DNA from: Paractinoplanes polyasparticus
GTDB lineage: Bacteria > Actinomycetota > Actinomycetes > Mycobacteriales > Micromonosporaceae
Direction of reading: 5' to 3'
Assembly (NCBI RefSeq): GCF_019710575.1
Contig: NZ_JAHWFK010000051.1
Location: 82,050 to 146,049 of the forward strand
Length of the DNA: 64,000 nucleotides
Shown here piece by piece: positions 26,350 to 35,625 of this stretch; the first letter of the stretch is position 1; every line of letters starts with the position of its first letter. The notes below the pieces were generated by a model. It was not told the origin of the DNA and made no database searches. It worked only from the letters and a program-made list of their open reading frames with translations. Position numbers and translations under genes: made by a program.

Positions 26350-28419
26350 CTACGACGCGACGGCGACCGTCTCGAAGGCGGACCAGCCGCCTTCGGTGAG
26401 CAGCGGGCCATCCTCGCTGCGGACGGCGGTGTGGGCGCCCGAGATCTCGAACAGGCCCGAATCCCCGGCCGGGGTCAGCTTCCAGGACTGTTCGGCGTCA
26501 CCGGGGCGGCAGGCCTCCATGCGCAGGATGGCCTTCCGGACGTCGGTGAGGCAGGACGGAGCCCCGGCCGCGGGCACCTTGGGTGTGGCGACGATCTGGA
26601 CGGTGTTCTGGTTCGACTCCTGGCGCTTGCGGACCTTGGCCGGCTTGATCGTCATCCGGGTGGACTCGGTGACGGCGGTCCCGGTGAAGTCCACCGATCC
26701 GTCCGGGTGTGAACGCAGGTGGTGCCGGCCGCCCGCGTCGCCGGTCAGGGTGATGACGACCGGGACGCCCAGGTCGATCGCGTAGTTCTTCAACTCGGCG
26801 ACGTTGGCGTCGACGAGCTTGGGGCCGGTGGGCGGGGCCGTCGATGGTTTCGTCGACGTCGACGTCGACGTCGACGTCGACGTCGATGGCTTAGCCGACG
26901 TCGGCGGTGCGGCGGCCGCCGGCGGCTCCCCGCGGTCGACGAAGGTGTACTTGTCGGCGAACTGGGGCTCGCCGACCTCGGTGACGTCTGAGCGCTTCTT
27001 GTCGGCGTCCCACAGCAGGAATCCGTAGTCGTTGCCGATGCTGTAGGCGGGCCGGCCGCCGGCGTCCTTACCGGTGTCGACGAGGGAGAACAGCGTTGCT
27101 TTGGTCGGCGTGCAGGCGGTGCCGACCACCGGCGCGATCGGCTCGTCCGGATCGATCTTGACGCCCAGGCAGATCTCCGGGCCGGCGTACCCCTCGTTGG
27201 TCAGCGACTGGATCATGTAGTCGACGCCCACCGGCTTCAGCACGAACTGCGACCGCGAGCCGGTCCCGTCCGAGACGTCGAGCTCGGCGCTGCCGTCGTC
27301 CAGCATGAAGAACCGGCTCGTCGTACCCAGCCGCAGCGAGAAGCGGCGGTCGCCGGCCAGGATCGCCGTGAGAGGATCGACGGGGGCGCTGCTCGCAGGC
27401 GCCACCGCGTCGGTCGACGAGGCACTGCTGAGCATGTGCGTACCGACCAGGCCGGCCGACAGCAGGGTGACCACCGCCGCGGCGGCCACCGCCACGCGGC
27501 GCAGCCGGTTACCGCGCTGAGGATGCCGCGCCGGTGGTTCGACGACGTCGTCCGGGGGTGGCGGCGGGGGTGAGGGCGGAGGCCCCGGCCGTACGGTCCG
27601 GGTCTGGCCCGCCAGGAGCAGATCGAGCAGCTCGCGGGCGCTCGGACGCTGCTCCGGGTATTTGGCGAGCGCACTCTCCACCACACTTCGCAGCGGCTCC
27701 GGCACACCCGAGGTGTCCGGCGGCTGGGTGAGGATACGCATCGCCGTGACGGTCGGGGACTCGCCTGCGAACGGGGTGCGGTTGGTGGCCGCGTACGTGA
27801 CCACGGCGCCCCACGCGAAGACATCAGCCGCCGGGGTCACCTCGGCGCCGAACGACGGGTCGAGCCGCTCCGGCGCCATGTACGCCACCGTGCCGATCAT
27901 CTGATCGGTGCTGGTGTGCCGGCTCGTCGCCTCGAAGGCCCGGGCGATGCCGAAGTCGATCACCTTGATGCCGCCCAGGGCGAACAGCACGTTGCCGGGT
28001 TTGAGATCGCGGTGGATCACGCCGGCGCCGTGGATGGCGGTCAGCGCCGTGGCGACGCCGACGGCCACGCCCTGCAGGGCGGCCCCGGTGAGCGGTCCCT
28101 GCCGGTCGACCAGCGCCGTGAGGGACGGGCCGTCGACGAATTCGACCACCAGGTAGGGCGGATTGTGCTCCGGATCGGCGTCGAGCACCGCGGCGGTCGA
28201 GAACGGCGGCACCTGGCCGGCCCGGCTGACCTCACTGCGAAACCGGCCCCGGAACTCGGGGTCGTCGGCGTACTCGGGCCGGACGACCTTGATCGCGACC
28301 AGGGTCTGATCGGGGGCCCGGGCCAGGAAGACGCTACCCATACCACCCTGGCCCAACCGGGCCACCAGGTCGTAGACCCCGAGACTTCTCGGGTCGCCGG
28401 GACGTAGCGGCATGCTCAT
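26350..28419 (-). CDS. PknB-type receptor Ser/Thr protein kinase with tandem extracellular modules
   Basis: The 689-residue protein has a Hanks-type kinase domain (about 14-270) with GQGGMGSVF, the ATP-anchoring Lys in VAIKVV, HRDLKPGN, DFGIA and APE. A Pro-rich juxtamembrane stretch precedes one membrane helix (RRVAVAAAAVVTLLSAGLVG, about 310-330). The outside part holds two related modules of about 140 residues, joined by a Ser-Thr linker. Each contains a Cys near the middle, an AC-x(4)-A segment and an aromatic strand; the second reads EQSWKL, reminiscent of the QxW motif of beta-trefoil lectins. The first module also matches the protein at the left window edge. It is probably a sensor of an envelope or external ligand. 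Confidence 0.9.
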   Translation of the reverse strand: MSMPLRPGDPRSLGVYDLVARLGQGGMGSVFLARAPDQTLVAIKVVRPEYADDPEFRGRFRSEVSRAGQVPPFSTAAVLDADPEHNPPYLVVEFVDGPSLTALVDRQGPLTGAALQGVAVGVATALTAIHGAGVIHRDLKPGNVLFALGGIKVIDFGIARAFEATSRHTSTDQMIGTVAYMAPERLDPSFGAEVTPAADVFAWGAVVTYAATNRTPFAGESPTVTAMRILTQPPDTSGVPEPLRSVVESALAKYPEQRPSARELLDLLLAGQTRTVRPGPPPSPPPPPPDDVVEPPARHPQRGNRLRRVAVAAAAVVTLLSAGLVGTHMLSSASSTDAVAPASSAPVDPLTAILAGDRRFSLRLGTTSRFFMLDDGSAELDVSDGTGSRSQFVLKPVGVDYMIQSLTNEGYAGPEICLGVKIDPDEPIAPVVGTACTPTKATLFSLVDTGKDAGGRPAYSIGNDYGFLLWDADKKRSDVTEVGEPQFADKYTFVDRGEPPAAAAPPTSAKPSTSTSTSTSTSTKPSTAPPTGPKLVDANVAELKNYAIDLGVPVVITLTGDAGGRHHLRSHPDGSVDFTGTAVTESTRMTIKPAKVRKRQESNQNTVQIVATPKVPAAGAPSCLTDVRKAILRMEACRPGDAEQSWKLTPAGDSGLFEISGAHTAVRSEDGPLLTEGGWSAFETVAVAS
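26851..26886. repeat. Six perfect CGTCGA hexamers in the kinase gene
   Basis: Six exact copies of CGTCGA (36 bases) lie inside the kinase gene and encode the (Ser-Thr)n linker between the two extracellular modules. As a hexamer array it can expand or shrink without changing frame, altering linker length by two residues per unit. Ser-Thr runs outside the membrane are also typical O-mannosylation sites in actinobacteria. Confidence 0.9.
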
Positions 28420-28558
28420 GATGTGGTCAGAGCCCGTTCTGTCAGCGGTCGCGGGGAAGGTTACCGATGCCCGCCCGCGGTGGTCAAACCCAGGTCAATG
28501 CTCGTCCTGGCCACCGGCACGCAGGATCGGCTCGTGGAGGACAAAGATCGACTCTCGC

Positions 28559-29671
28559 CTACGCGACGCGCTGCCGTGGTCTCCGATCGTCTGATGTCTG
28601 CGGTTGGCTCGGGCGGATGGAACCGGTGGCGATCCAGCGGCGCAGGGCGGGGGCGGCCGGCCGCTCGATCAGGCGGTGGACCAGCCAGGCGGCCACGATC
28701 AGGATCGCTACCGCGGCGATGATGAGCGCGGGCACCGGCACGCCGGTGCGGTCGTAGGCGTACCGGATCATGGTGTAACCGATGCGGGGATGCAGCAGAT
28801 AGAGGGGGTAGGAGATCGCGCCGGCCACGGCCAGCCAGCGCCGGCGCCAGCGGTCGGTGACGCCCAGGGCGATGGCCAGCAGCACGATGTACGCGAGGGT
28901 GATGATCAGCCACGCGGGCCAGACCGGTACCGGGAAGCCGGGGTTCGCGAAGAGCACGCGCTCGCGTACGCGGAAAAGGCTGAGCGTCCAGGCCGCGGCC
29001 AGCAGGGCCCACAACGGAAGGGTGGGGCCGTGGCGGCGGACGAGGTAGATCGTGATGCCCGCGACGAAGTAGGGGGCGAACTGGGGCATGACCAGCTCGG
29101 CGAGCGGCGCCCGAGCCGGGACGAGGACGGAGAGGACCAGCCAGCCGGCGCCGATGGCGATGACCCGGCGGCGGGTGGGGCCGATCAGGACCAGGATGGC
29201 GAACAGGGCGTAGAACCGCAGCTCGTACCAGAGGGTCCAGTAGACGGTGTCGACGTATGGCACGTTCAGCGGTTCGGCGAGCATGGTGAGGTTGACGGCG
29301 ATGTCGCCGGCGGTCAGGCCGTGCGGCAGGGGGATGCCGTCGGTGAGCGGCAGGACGGTCATGACCGCCGTGGTGATCAGGACGCAGGCCCAGAAGGCGG
29401 GGTAGAGCCGGGCGGCGCGGGAGGCGAGGAAGTCGCGCGGGGTCCGGTCCCAGCCGCTCATGCAGATGACGAAGCCGCTGATCATGAAGAACGTCTCGAC
29501 GCCGAGGAAGCCGTAGATCAGCGTCGAGTTCACTTCTTGCGGCAGGTACGCGGTGGTCGGCCGGACGCCGTCGACCGACCACGCCATACCGAGGTGGTGG
29601 AAGGCCACCGCCAGAGCGCACAGCAGTCGCAGGCCGTCCAGGGCCAGCAGGCGGTTCGTCTTCGCAGCCAC
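28559..29671 (-). CDS. Acyltransferase 3 family membrane protein
   Basis: The 370-residue integral membrane protein has about ten hydrophobic helices and starts with the family pattern LLALDGLRLLCALAVAFHHLG, followed by GFLGVETFFMISGFV and RAARLYPAFW. The R/K-x(10)-H catalytic arrangement is visible as the early R-L-L and the conserved His in FHHLG. Members O-acylate exported polysaccharides, peptidoglycan, lipids or antibiotics. GTG 29671 is preceded by GGAGGCGG. It is monocistronic between the kinase and the two-component genes. Confidence 0.9.
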   Translation of the reverse strand: MAAKTNRLLALDGLRLLCALAVAFHHLGMAWSVDGVRPTTAYLPQEVNSTLIYGFLGVETFFMISGFVICMSGWDRTPRDFLASRAARLYPAFWACVLITTAVMTVLPLTDGIPLPHGLTAGDIAVNLTMLAEPLNVPYVDTVYWTLWYELRFYALFAILVLIGPTRRRVIAIGAGWLVLSVLVPARAPLAELVMPQFAPYFVAGITIYLVRRHGPTLPLWALLAAAWTLSLFRVRERVLFANPGFPVPVWPAWLIITLAYIVLLAIALGVTDRWRRRWLAVAGAISYPLYLLHPRIGYTMIRYAYDRTGVPVPALIIAAVAILIVAAWLVHRLIERPAAPALRRWIATGSIRPSQPQTSDDRRPRQRVA

Positions 29672-29743
29672 GATCGGCCGCCTCCAATGCAGGGGTCATC
29701 GCCGCGAGTGGCCGGGCCGCTCACGGTGGGGGATGAAGGGATG

Positions 29744-31495
29744 TCAGGTAGGCAGGCGCAGGGTGAAGGTGCTGCCGTGACCGAGCCGGCTGGTCGCGGT
29801 GACGGTGCCGCCGTGGGCCTCGGCGAGTTTGCGGACGATGGCCAGGCCCAGGCCGCTGCCGCCGGTGCTCCGGTTGCGCGACTTATCGGCGCGCCAGAAG
29901 CGGTCGAAGACGTGCGGCAGGTCGTGCTCGGCGATGCCGTCGCCGGTGTCGGCGACCTCGATCACCAGGTAGCCGCCGTCGAGCCGGGAGCGGACGGTCA
30001 CGGTGGCGCCGGGCGGTGAGTGCCGGACAGCGTTGGAGAGCAGGTTGCCGACTGCCTGCCGGATCCGGTTCGGGTCGAGCATGACCTCCGGGTCGTCCGC
30101 CGCCTCCACCTCGATCGTGACGCCGTCGGCGCGGCCGGCGTGCGCCGCGGCGACCTGACCGAGCAGTTCGTTGACGTAGACCAGCTCGGGGTGCAGGCGG
30201 AGGCGGCCGGCGTCGGCGGCGGCCAGGTCGCTGAGGTCGTCGATGACGTGCTGCAGCAGCTCGGCCTCGTCGGCGAGCAGGTCCAGCAGCTCCGGGTCGG
30301 GTTCGGCCACGCCGTCCCGGGCGGCCTGGAGCCAGGCGCGGATGTTGGTCAGCGGGGAGCCGAGCTCGTGGGCGATGTCGCTGATCATCGCGCGTCGTTG
30401 CCGTTCGACGGTCTCCCGGCGCTCGGAGAGATCGTTGAACGCGGCGGTGAGCCGGCCGATCTCGTCGCGGCCCCGGACCGGGAGGTCGCTCGCACCGCTC
30501 TCGACGGCGTGGGTGAGCGCGCGCAGCGGCCGGGAGATCCGCCGGCCGACCAGCAGAGTGACCGCGAAGGCGACGGCCAGGACCAGCACGGCCACGGTCG
30601 TGACCCGCGAGGTGCCGGCCCGGGAGAGGTCGAGCACCGTGCCGGCCTGCCGGGCCGGGCCGGCGACATAGAGGTAGGCGCGCGGGGCCACGTACGGCGC
30701 AAGCTGTTCCCGGCGGGACTGAATGATGCACTCCTGCGGCTGGCCGGGGTCCAGGCGGGCCTCGCGGGTCGGCTTCCAGGCGAAGCCGAGCAGCACGGTC
30801 ACCACGGGCTCGGCCGCGGATCCCACCAGGCACGCGTTGGTGAGCGCGGTCAGCTGGGCCAGAGCCGCACGTTCGGTGTCGGTGACCACGTCGGCGCCGG
30901 ACTTCCGATAGCAGTCGGCCAGTTGCGCGGAGACCAGGTCGGCACTGGTGAACAGTGGCGCCAACGCCGGCCGGCCCGCGGTGGAGGTGTCGGCCCCGGT
31001 GGCTATGCCCAGCTCGGTCATGCACTCCTCAGCGCGGACAAGCCGGCCGGACAGCATGCGGTGCTCGGCGGCGGTCAAGCGGTACGGACCGAACGCCCGC
31101 TTGTAGATGCCATTCGCGTCCGACTCTTTGGAGGCAAGAAATCCCTCGACCTGGAGGGGGTCGACCAGCGCCGACCGCCGGGCCGGAAGGTCTGGCCGCT
31201 TCCCCTCGGAACTGGCCAGGAAGGCGCCGTCCTCACCGGTGAGCGTGATCTCCCGGCCGGTCAGCACGCTCAGCTCGGCCAGCATCGGCTGCACACCGGA
31301 CCACGTATCGTGCTCGGCGGCGTACTCGAGCACTGCCTCATAGATCCGGGCGTCGAACGCGATGCCCTGGCCCAGCTCCTGCCGCAGCTGCGACGTGGTG
31401 CTGTTCACCACCAGCCACGTGGTGGCCAGCACGGCACAGAGCACCACCAGCAGCGACATGGCCAGCAGGCGTCCCACCAGGCTCGGGAACCTCAC
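29744..31495 (-). CDS. OmpR-partner sensor histidine kinase
   Basis: The 583-residue kinase has an N-terminal membrane helix (LLAMSLLVVLCAVLATTWLVV), a large extracytoplasmic domain (about 35-270) with four Cys residues, a second helix (VTTVAVLVLAVAFAVTLLVG), a HAMP domain (RRISRPLRALTHAVE) and the H-box SDIAHELGSPLTNIRAWLQ. N, G1 and G2 boxes follow (NLLSNAVRHSPP, DTGDGI, GSGLGLAIVRKL). GTG 31495 overlaps the stop of the response regulator gene (GTGA). The pair is intact, in contrast to the NarL-type pairs in this window. The Cys-rich sensor could be redox or ligand responsive. Confidence 0.93.
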   Translation of the reverse strand: MRFPSLVGRLLAMSLLVVLCAVLATTWLVVNSTTSQLRQELGQGIAFDARIYEAVLEYAAEHDTWSGVQPMLAELSVLTGREITLTGEDGAFLASSEGKRPDLPARRSALVDPLQVEGFLASKESDANGIYKRAFGPYRLTAAEHRMLSGRLVRAEECMTELGIATGADTSTAGRPALAPLFTSADLVSAQLADCYRKSGADVVTDTERAALAQLTALTNACLVGSAAEPVVTVLLGFAWKPTREARLDPGQPQECIIQSRREQLAPYVAPRAYLYVAGPARQAGTVLDLSRAGTSRVTTVAVLVLAVAFAVTLLVGRRISRPLRALTHAVESGASDLPVRGRDEIGRLTAAFNDLSERRETVERQRRAMISDIAHELGSPLTNIRAWLQAARDGVAEPDPELLDLLADEAELLQHVIDDLSDLAAADAGRLRLHPELVYVNELLGQVAAAHAGRADGVTIEVEAADDPEVMLDPNRIRQAVGNLLSNAVRHSPPGATVTVRSRLDGGYLVIEVADTGDGIAEHDLPHVFDRFWRADKSRNRSTGGSGLGLAIVRKLAEAHGGTVTATSRLGHGSTFTLRLPT

Positions 31496-32175
31496 AGCGA
31501 CCCGTCGGTGAGCTTGTAGCCGATGCCGTACACGGTGAGCAGGTACGAAGGCCGCCGCGGATCCGGCTCGATCTTGCGGCGCAGCTTCACGACGTGCATG
31601 TCGACGGTCCGGTCGGTCGCCGAGACCTCGAACCCCCGGGTCTTCTCCAGCAGCTGCGCCCGGGTGAACACCCGGTCCGGGGCGGCGGCCATCGCGGCCA
31701 GGATCTCGAACTCGCTGGGCGTGCAGTCGACCCGGCGCCCACTGACGGTCACGTGATGGCCGGGTACGTCGACCGCGACCACCCCCACCCGCAACGGGGC
31801 GTCTGGCGTCCATTCGTTGCGGCGCAGCATCGTCCGGATCCGCGCCATCAGCTCACGCGGGTTGTACGGCTTCATCAGGTAGTCGTCCGCGCCGGCCTCG
31901 AGCCCGAGGATCAGGTCGTCCTCGTCGCGCCGGGCGGTCAGAATCAGAACCGGTACGTTGCTCTCCCGGCGCAGCGCGCGGCAGACCTCGATCCCGTCCG
32001 GCCCCGGCATCATCACATCGAGCACCAGCAGCTCCGGCCGGGACCGGAGAACCAGCTCGATCGCGCTCCGGCCGTCGTGCACGACCGACGCCCGGTAGCC
32101 GGCCGCCCGGAGGTAACGCCGGACCACCTCGGCCTGCCGGACGTCGTCCTCGGCGACCACCACGTGCGCGCTCAT
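31492..32175 (-). CDS. OmpR/PhoB-family response regulator
   Basis: The 227-residue protein has a receiver domain with DD at 10-11, phosphoacceptor Asp53 (LLVLDVMMPGPDG), Thr in ILTARRDEDD and Lys in YLMKPYNP. A winged-helix domain follows (about 130-225: LLEKTRGFEVSATDRTVDMHV, VYGIGYKL). It is the first gene of a two-gene operon with the kinase. ATG 32175 gives the canonical start; ribosome-site sequence before it is weak. Target genes are not evident, though the acyltransferase and protease flank the operon. Confidence 0.93.
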   Translation of the reverse strand: MSAHVVVAEDDVRQAEVVRRYLRAAGYRASVVHDGRSAIELVLRSRPELLVLDVMMPGPDGIEVCRALRRESNVPVLILTARRDEDDLILGLEAGADDYLMKPYNPRELMARIRTMLRRNEWTPDAPLRVGVVAVDVPGHHVTVSGRRVDCTPSEFEILAAMAAAPDRVFTRAQLLEKTRGFEVSATDRTVDMHVVKLRRKIEPDPRRPSYLLTVYGIGYKLTDGSL

Positions 32176-32250
32176 GGCATGGACTATAGGAACGCCCGGC
32201 GGCCTGACTCCCGAACACTGACATTGCCGAGACAATTGAGCGTTGCGATC

Positions 32251-32284
32251 GTGGGGACACAGCCGTTGCCGGCTGTGTCCCCAC
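32251..32284. terminator. Terminator of the S8 protease gene
   Basis: GTGGGGACACAGCCG (32251-32265) and CGGCTGTGTCCCCAC (32270-32284) form a perfect 15-base-pair stem with a TTGC loop, starting 7 bases after the protease stop on the minus strand. There is no T-run. It separates the protease transcript from the response-regulator promoter. Confidence 0.8.
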
Positions 32285-32290
32285 ATCACA

Positions 32291-35272
32291 TCAGGCGGTG
32301 ACTTGCAGGACTGTCTGGCCGATGCGGGCGGTGCCGTCGCCGTACGCGATCAGGCCCAGATAGCGGGCGCCGGCGGTGAGCCCGGTCCACGCCGCTGTCA
32401 CCGTGGTCGCCTGGCCCCGCGTCACCGACTGGGTGGCCGGGGACGCCGTCAGGTTGCCGGCCGCGGTGTCGCCGACGACCCACGAGTGGTGCACGACGTC
32501 GAGCTCCCCGAGGCCGGCCGGGAGCGCGAACTGGACGATGTAGATGTCGTACGAGCCGGGCGGCAGGTTGATCTCCTCCTCCGCGGTCCCGCCGCCGCTG
32601 GAGGCCACCAACGTGTTCGTGCCGGTGCGGTAGGCGAACAGGTCGAGGTCGGTGCCGGCCGGGTGGTCGGCGTCGAAGGTCGCCGCCCGGGCCAGACGGG
32701 TGCCGGCCGGCACGGTCAAGGTCACCTTGCCTACGGCCGGTCCCTCGGCCGGGGCGCTGGTGTCGAAGTCGCTCTCCGTGCCGACCAGGTGCAGGCGATC
32801 GACCGCGGAGGGCACCAGGCCGGCGGGGGAAGCGGTCAGCGTGCCGGTGTAGCCGGGAGTGACACGCAGCGCCGTCGACCCGTTGGCGCCGGTCGCGTCG
32901 ACCTCAGCCGGGGCCGCGAGTGCCACCGGACGGATCGCGATCGGGCTGCGGACGTCGGACGAGATGAGCCCGCCCGCTCCCGCCTTGTTGACCCACGTGA
33001 GGGAGCCGAACGTCCACTGGCCGATCGCGGCCTCGGTCCGGGTCACAGTGACCTTGAACGACACCGACTTGCCGGGCAGCACAGCGAACCGCTTCGGCGA
33101 GACGGTCACGGTCGTGCCGGCCGGGGCCTGGATCTTCGCCTCGTAGAGACCGGGCAGTTTGCTGACGTTCTTCACCGTACGGGTGATGACCTGCTGTCCG
33201 GCCAGGTCGCCGACGGCGATCGACGGATAGTTGAGGTCGCTCGGGTCTTTCGAGCCGTACTGGTCACAGGCCGATCCCACGGCCCCGCTGCCGCAGACGA
33301 AGCGGATCCAGTCGGGGTAGGCCGAGTCGTAGACCAGGCCCGGCCGGTAGGCGCGTCCCGGACGGACGTGCCCGGCGCCGAAATCGAGCGGTGTCGCGGG
33401 CGCGCCGGCCCGTTGGATCGGCTGGCCGGTGTTGTCGGTCTGCCCGGCCGTGGTCATCAGCGCAGACTTGACCCACATCGGCGCCCAGCCGGGGTTCTCG
33501 CTGACCATCAGGGCGGCCAGGCCGGCGATGTGCGGGCTCGACATCGACGTGCCGGAGTACGCGTCCCAGGTGCGGCCGTTGTTGCCCGGCGGGGCGACCG
33601 GCGCCACCACGTCGACGCCGGGCGCGGTGATGTCGGGCTTGAGCAGGTCACCGTTGCCCGCCAGAGCCGGTCCGCGGGACGAGAACGCGGCCATCTCGGG
33701 TGCACGGACTTTGATCTGGGTGCTGGCCGAGAGCGAAGCGGTGGCCCCCGGGGTGGCCGCGTACGCCTTGATCGCCAGACCGGCCGCGCTGTTGACGTGA
33801 ACGGTCGGAACGAAGTGGTAGTCGGCGTTCACCGAGTTGTCGGGACTGTTGTAGAGGATCATTCCGACGCCGCCGGCCTGCCGTACGGCGAGGCTCTTGT
33901 CCGTGCGGCTGTTGCCGCCGCGCAGGCACAGGACGATCTTGCCGGTGACCTTGGCCGGGTCGAGCCGGCCGGAGTAGCACAGCTGCACCTCGGTGGCCGG
34001 GGCGCCGGCCAGACCGGCCTGCACCGAGTCGATCAGCGGCGACGACGGGACGGCCGGCCCCTGCCCCATGCCCTCGTAGGTGGCGCCGTTGCCGAGCGTC
34101 ACCGACTTCTCGTATCCGCGGTCGTGAGTGCCGGCCGCGACGGTGGTGATCCACGGCGAGTTGTGCGCGACCGTGCTGACGCCCGGTCCGCTGTTGCCGG
34201 CGGACGCGGCGACGAACACGCCGGCGTTGGCGGCGTTCAGGAACGCGAGCTCGACCGGGTCGACGAACGACGAGGTGGAGCCGGAGACGGAGTAGTTGAT
34301 GACGTCGACGCCGTCGGCCACCGCGTTGTTGATCGCCGCGACCAGGTCGGCCGTGGCTCCGCTGGAGCCACCGCCTTGGTCCCACAGGGCCTTGTAGACG
34401 GCCAGGCGGGCCGCCGGGGCCATGCCGGAGGCGTCGCCGACCTTGCGGCCTTCCATCGTGGCGTCGACGTCGTGGTTGCCGACCGCGGTGCCGGCCGTGT
34501 GCGAGCCGTGACCGTTGAAGTCGCGCGGCGACCGGAACTCGCCCGGGTTCGTCTCGTCGAGCGAGCCGGAGGTGTAGTACCGCGCCCCGATCAGCTTGTT
34601 GTTGCAGGTCACCCTGCGCGCCGGGTCGGACTCCTCGCCGCTCTGGCAGGTGCCGCGCCACTTGGCGTCGATGACCCGCTGATCCGGACGCGGGCTCGGC
34701 AACGCGGCGAACGCGGGGTTCTCCGGCCAGATGCCGGAGTCGATCACGCCGACGATGACGCCCAGGCCGGCCCGGGCGGGGCCACCGAACTCACGCTGCC
34801 ACACGCCGCCCCGGCCGGTCAGCCCCAGCATCTCCGGCGTGGAGATCGTGTCGGCCTTGTGCACGGTGTTCTTCGAAACCGCGAGCACGTCCGGGCTGCG
34901 CCGGAGCACATCCGCCTCGGTGGTGGACAACCGGGCCGCGTAACCGCTGAACGCGACGTCGTACTCGTAGACGGCGTCCCCGGCCGTCAGGCCCGCCCGC
35001 TTCTGGGTCCGCTGCCGCTCGGACTTCAAATGCGCCCGGTACGCTTTGGCTGCGCTGCTGCCCAGGTCGACCTTCTCGCCGATGGCCGGCCGGGTAGCGG
35101 GGATGCCCGAGACGCCGCCGGCGTATGCGGCGACCGGCGGCGCCGCCAACTGCACGATATATACGCTGGTTGATGCGGTCGGCGCGCTCCGGGCCACGTC
35201 GGAGCCGGTGGCCACCAGGGCTGCCGACGCGGCGACGGCTATGGCGATCTGAACGGATCTTCTTGCTGACAC
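32291..35272 (-). CDS. Secreted subtilisin-like S8 protease with PA insert
   Basis: The 993-residue protein starts at GTG 35272 behind GGAGGA (spacing 5), giving VSARRSVQIAIAVAASAAL as signal peptide start. An I9-type propeptide follows (about 35-125: YIVQLAAPPVAAY, AFSGYAARLS). The catalytic triad is in VIDSGIWPENPAF (Asp), FNGHGSHTAGTAVG (His) and SGTSMSSPHIAGLAA (Ser). A PA domain interrupts the catalytic domain, and fibronectin-III-like and PPC-like domains follow (NLPPGSYDIYIVQFALP near 950). The arrangement resembles plant cucumisin-type subtilases (VIDSGIWPE, CNNKLIGARYY). It is exported and probably self-processed. Confidence 0.93.
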   Translation of the reverse strand: MSARRSVQIAIAVAASAALVATGSDVARSAPTASTSVYIVQLAAPPVAAYAGGVSGIPATRPAIGEKVDLGSSAAKAYRAHLKSERQRTQKRAGLTAGDAVYEYDVAFSGYAARLSTTEADVLRRSPDVLAVSKNTVHKADTISTPEMLGLTGRGGVWQREFGGPARAGLGVIVGVIDSGIWPENPAFAALPSPRPDQRVIDAKWRGTCQSGEESDPARRVTCNNKLIGARYYTSGSLDETNPGEFRSPRDFNGHGSHTAGTAVGNHDVDATMEGRKVGDASGMAPAARLAVYKALWDQGGGSSGATADLVAAINNAVADGVDVINYSVSGSTSSFVDPVELAFLNAANAGVFVAASAGNSGPGVSTVAHNSPWITTVAAGTHDRGYEKSVTLGNGATYEGMGQGPAVPSSPLIDSVQAGLAGAPATEVQLCYSGRLDPAKVTGKIVLCLRGGNSRTDKSLAVRQAGGVGMILYNSPDNSVNADYHFVPTVHVNSAAGLAIKAYAATPGATASLSASTQIKVRAPEMAAFSSRGPALAGNGDLLKPDITAPGVDVVAPVAPPGNNGRTWDAYSGTSMSSPHIAGLAALMVSENPGWAPMWVKSALMTTAGQTDNTGQPIQRAGAPATPLDFGAGHVRPGRAYRPGLVYDSAYPDWIRFVCGSGAVGSACDQYGSKDPSDLNYPSIAVGDLAGQQVITRTVKNVSKLPGLYEAKIQAPAGTTVTVSPKRFAVLPGKSVSFKVTVTRTEAAIGQWTFGSLTWVNKAGAGGLISSDVRSPIAIRPVALAAPAEVDATGANGSTALRVTPGYTGTLTASPAGLVPSAVDRLHLVGTESDFDTSAPAEGPAVGKVTLTVPAGTRLARAATFDADHPAGTDLDLFAYRTGTNTLVASSGGGTAEEEINLPPGSYDIYIVQFALPAGLGELDVVHHSWVVGDTAAGNLTASPATQSVTRGQATTVTAAWTGLTAGARYLGLIAYGDGTARIGQTVLQVTA

Positions 35273-35382
35273 GGGCTTCCTCCGGTGTGCGAACAATCGT
35301 TCACATTGGCCGGAGCCTATGCATGGTCTTCGATGAACTGGAAGATGTCTCGGAGATTCCCGTACGGACGGAGGATGAGCAC

Positions 35383-35604
35383 ATGGCCACGAACCTGAGC
35401 ACTGTGACCGGGACCGTCACGGCCGGGGTGGAACATCAATGCCTCTTGCTCGACGGATACCTGCTGGTGGGCGGCGATCGCACGGTGATCAAGGCCGGTG
35501 TCCGTGTCGTCGTGACCGGCCGGGTCGTTCCGGACATGGTCACGTCGTGCCAGCAGGGAATTCCGTTCGTGGTGACATCGGTTCGTCCGGATGCCGAGCC
35601 TTAG
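35383..35604 (+). CDS. Small beta-barrel-like hypothetical protein
   Basis: The 73-residue protein starts at ATG 35383 with GGAGG about 8 bases upstream; an in-frame ATG at 35323 lacks a good ribosome site. The sequence (MATNLSTVTGTVTAGVEHQCLLLDGY...VRVVVTGRVVPDMVTSC) alternates strands in an OB-fold-like pattern with Gly and Val at turns. The family is not identified with confidence. It converges on the acyl-ligase gene with 21 bases between the stops. Confidence 0.55.
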   Translation: MATNLSTVTGTVTAGVEHQCLLLDGYLLVGGDRTVIKAGVRVVVTGRVVPDMVTSCQQGIPFVVTSVRPDAEP

Positions 35605-35625
35605 CATGCTCGACGAGCTCGCCGC

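Noticed and set aside
26851..26886. Hexamer array considered as a CRISPR-like or origin iteron repeat
   Set aside because: Units are 6 bases without spacers and lie in frame inside a coding sequence as a Ser-Thr linker.
32243..35173. 976-codon open frame on the plus strand
   Set aside because: Exact complement of the S8 protease, whose triad and signal peptide are unambiguous.
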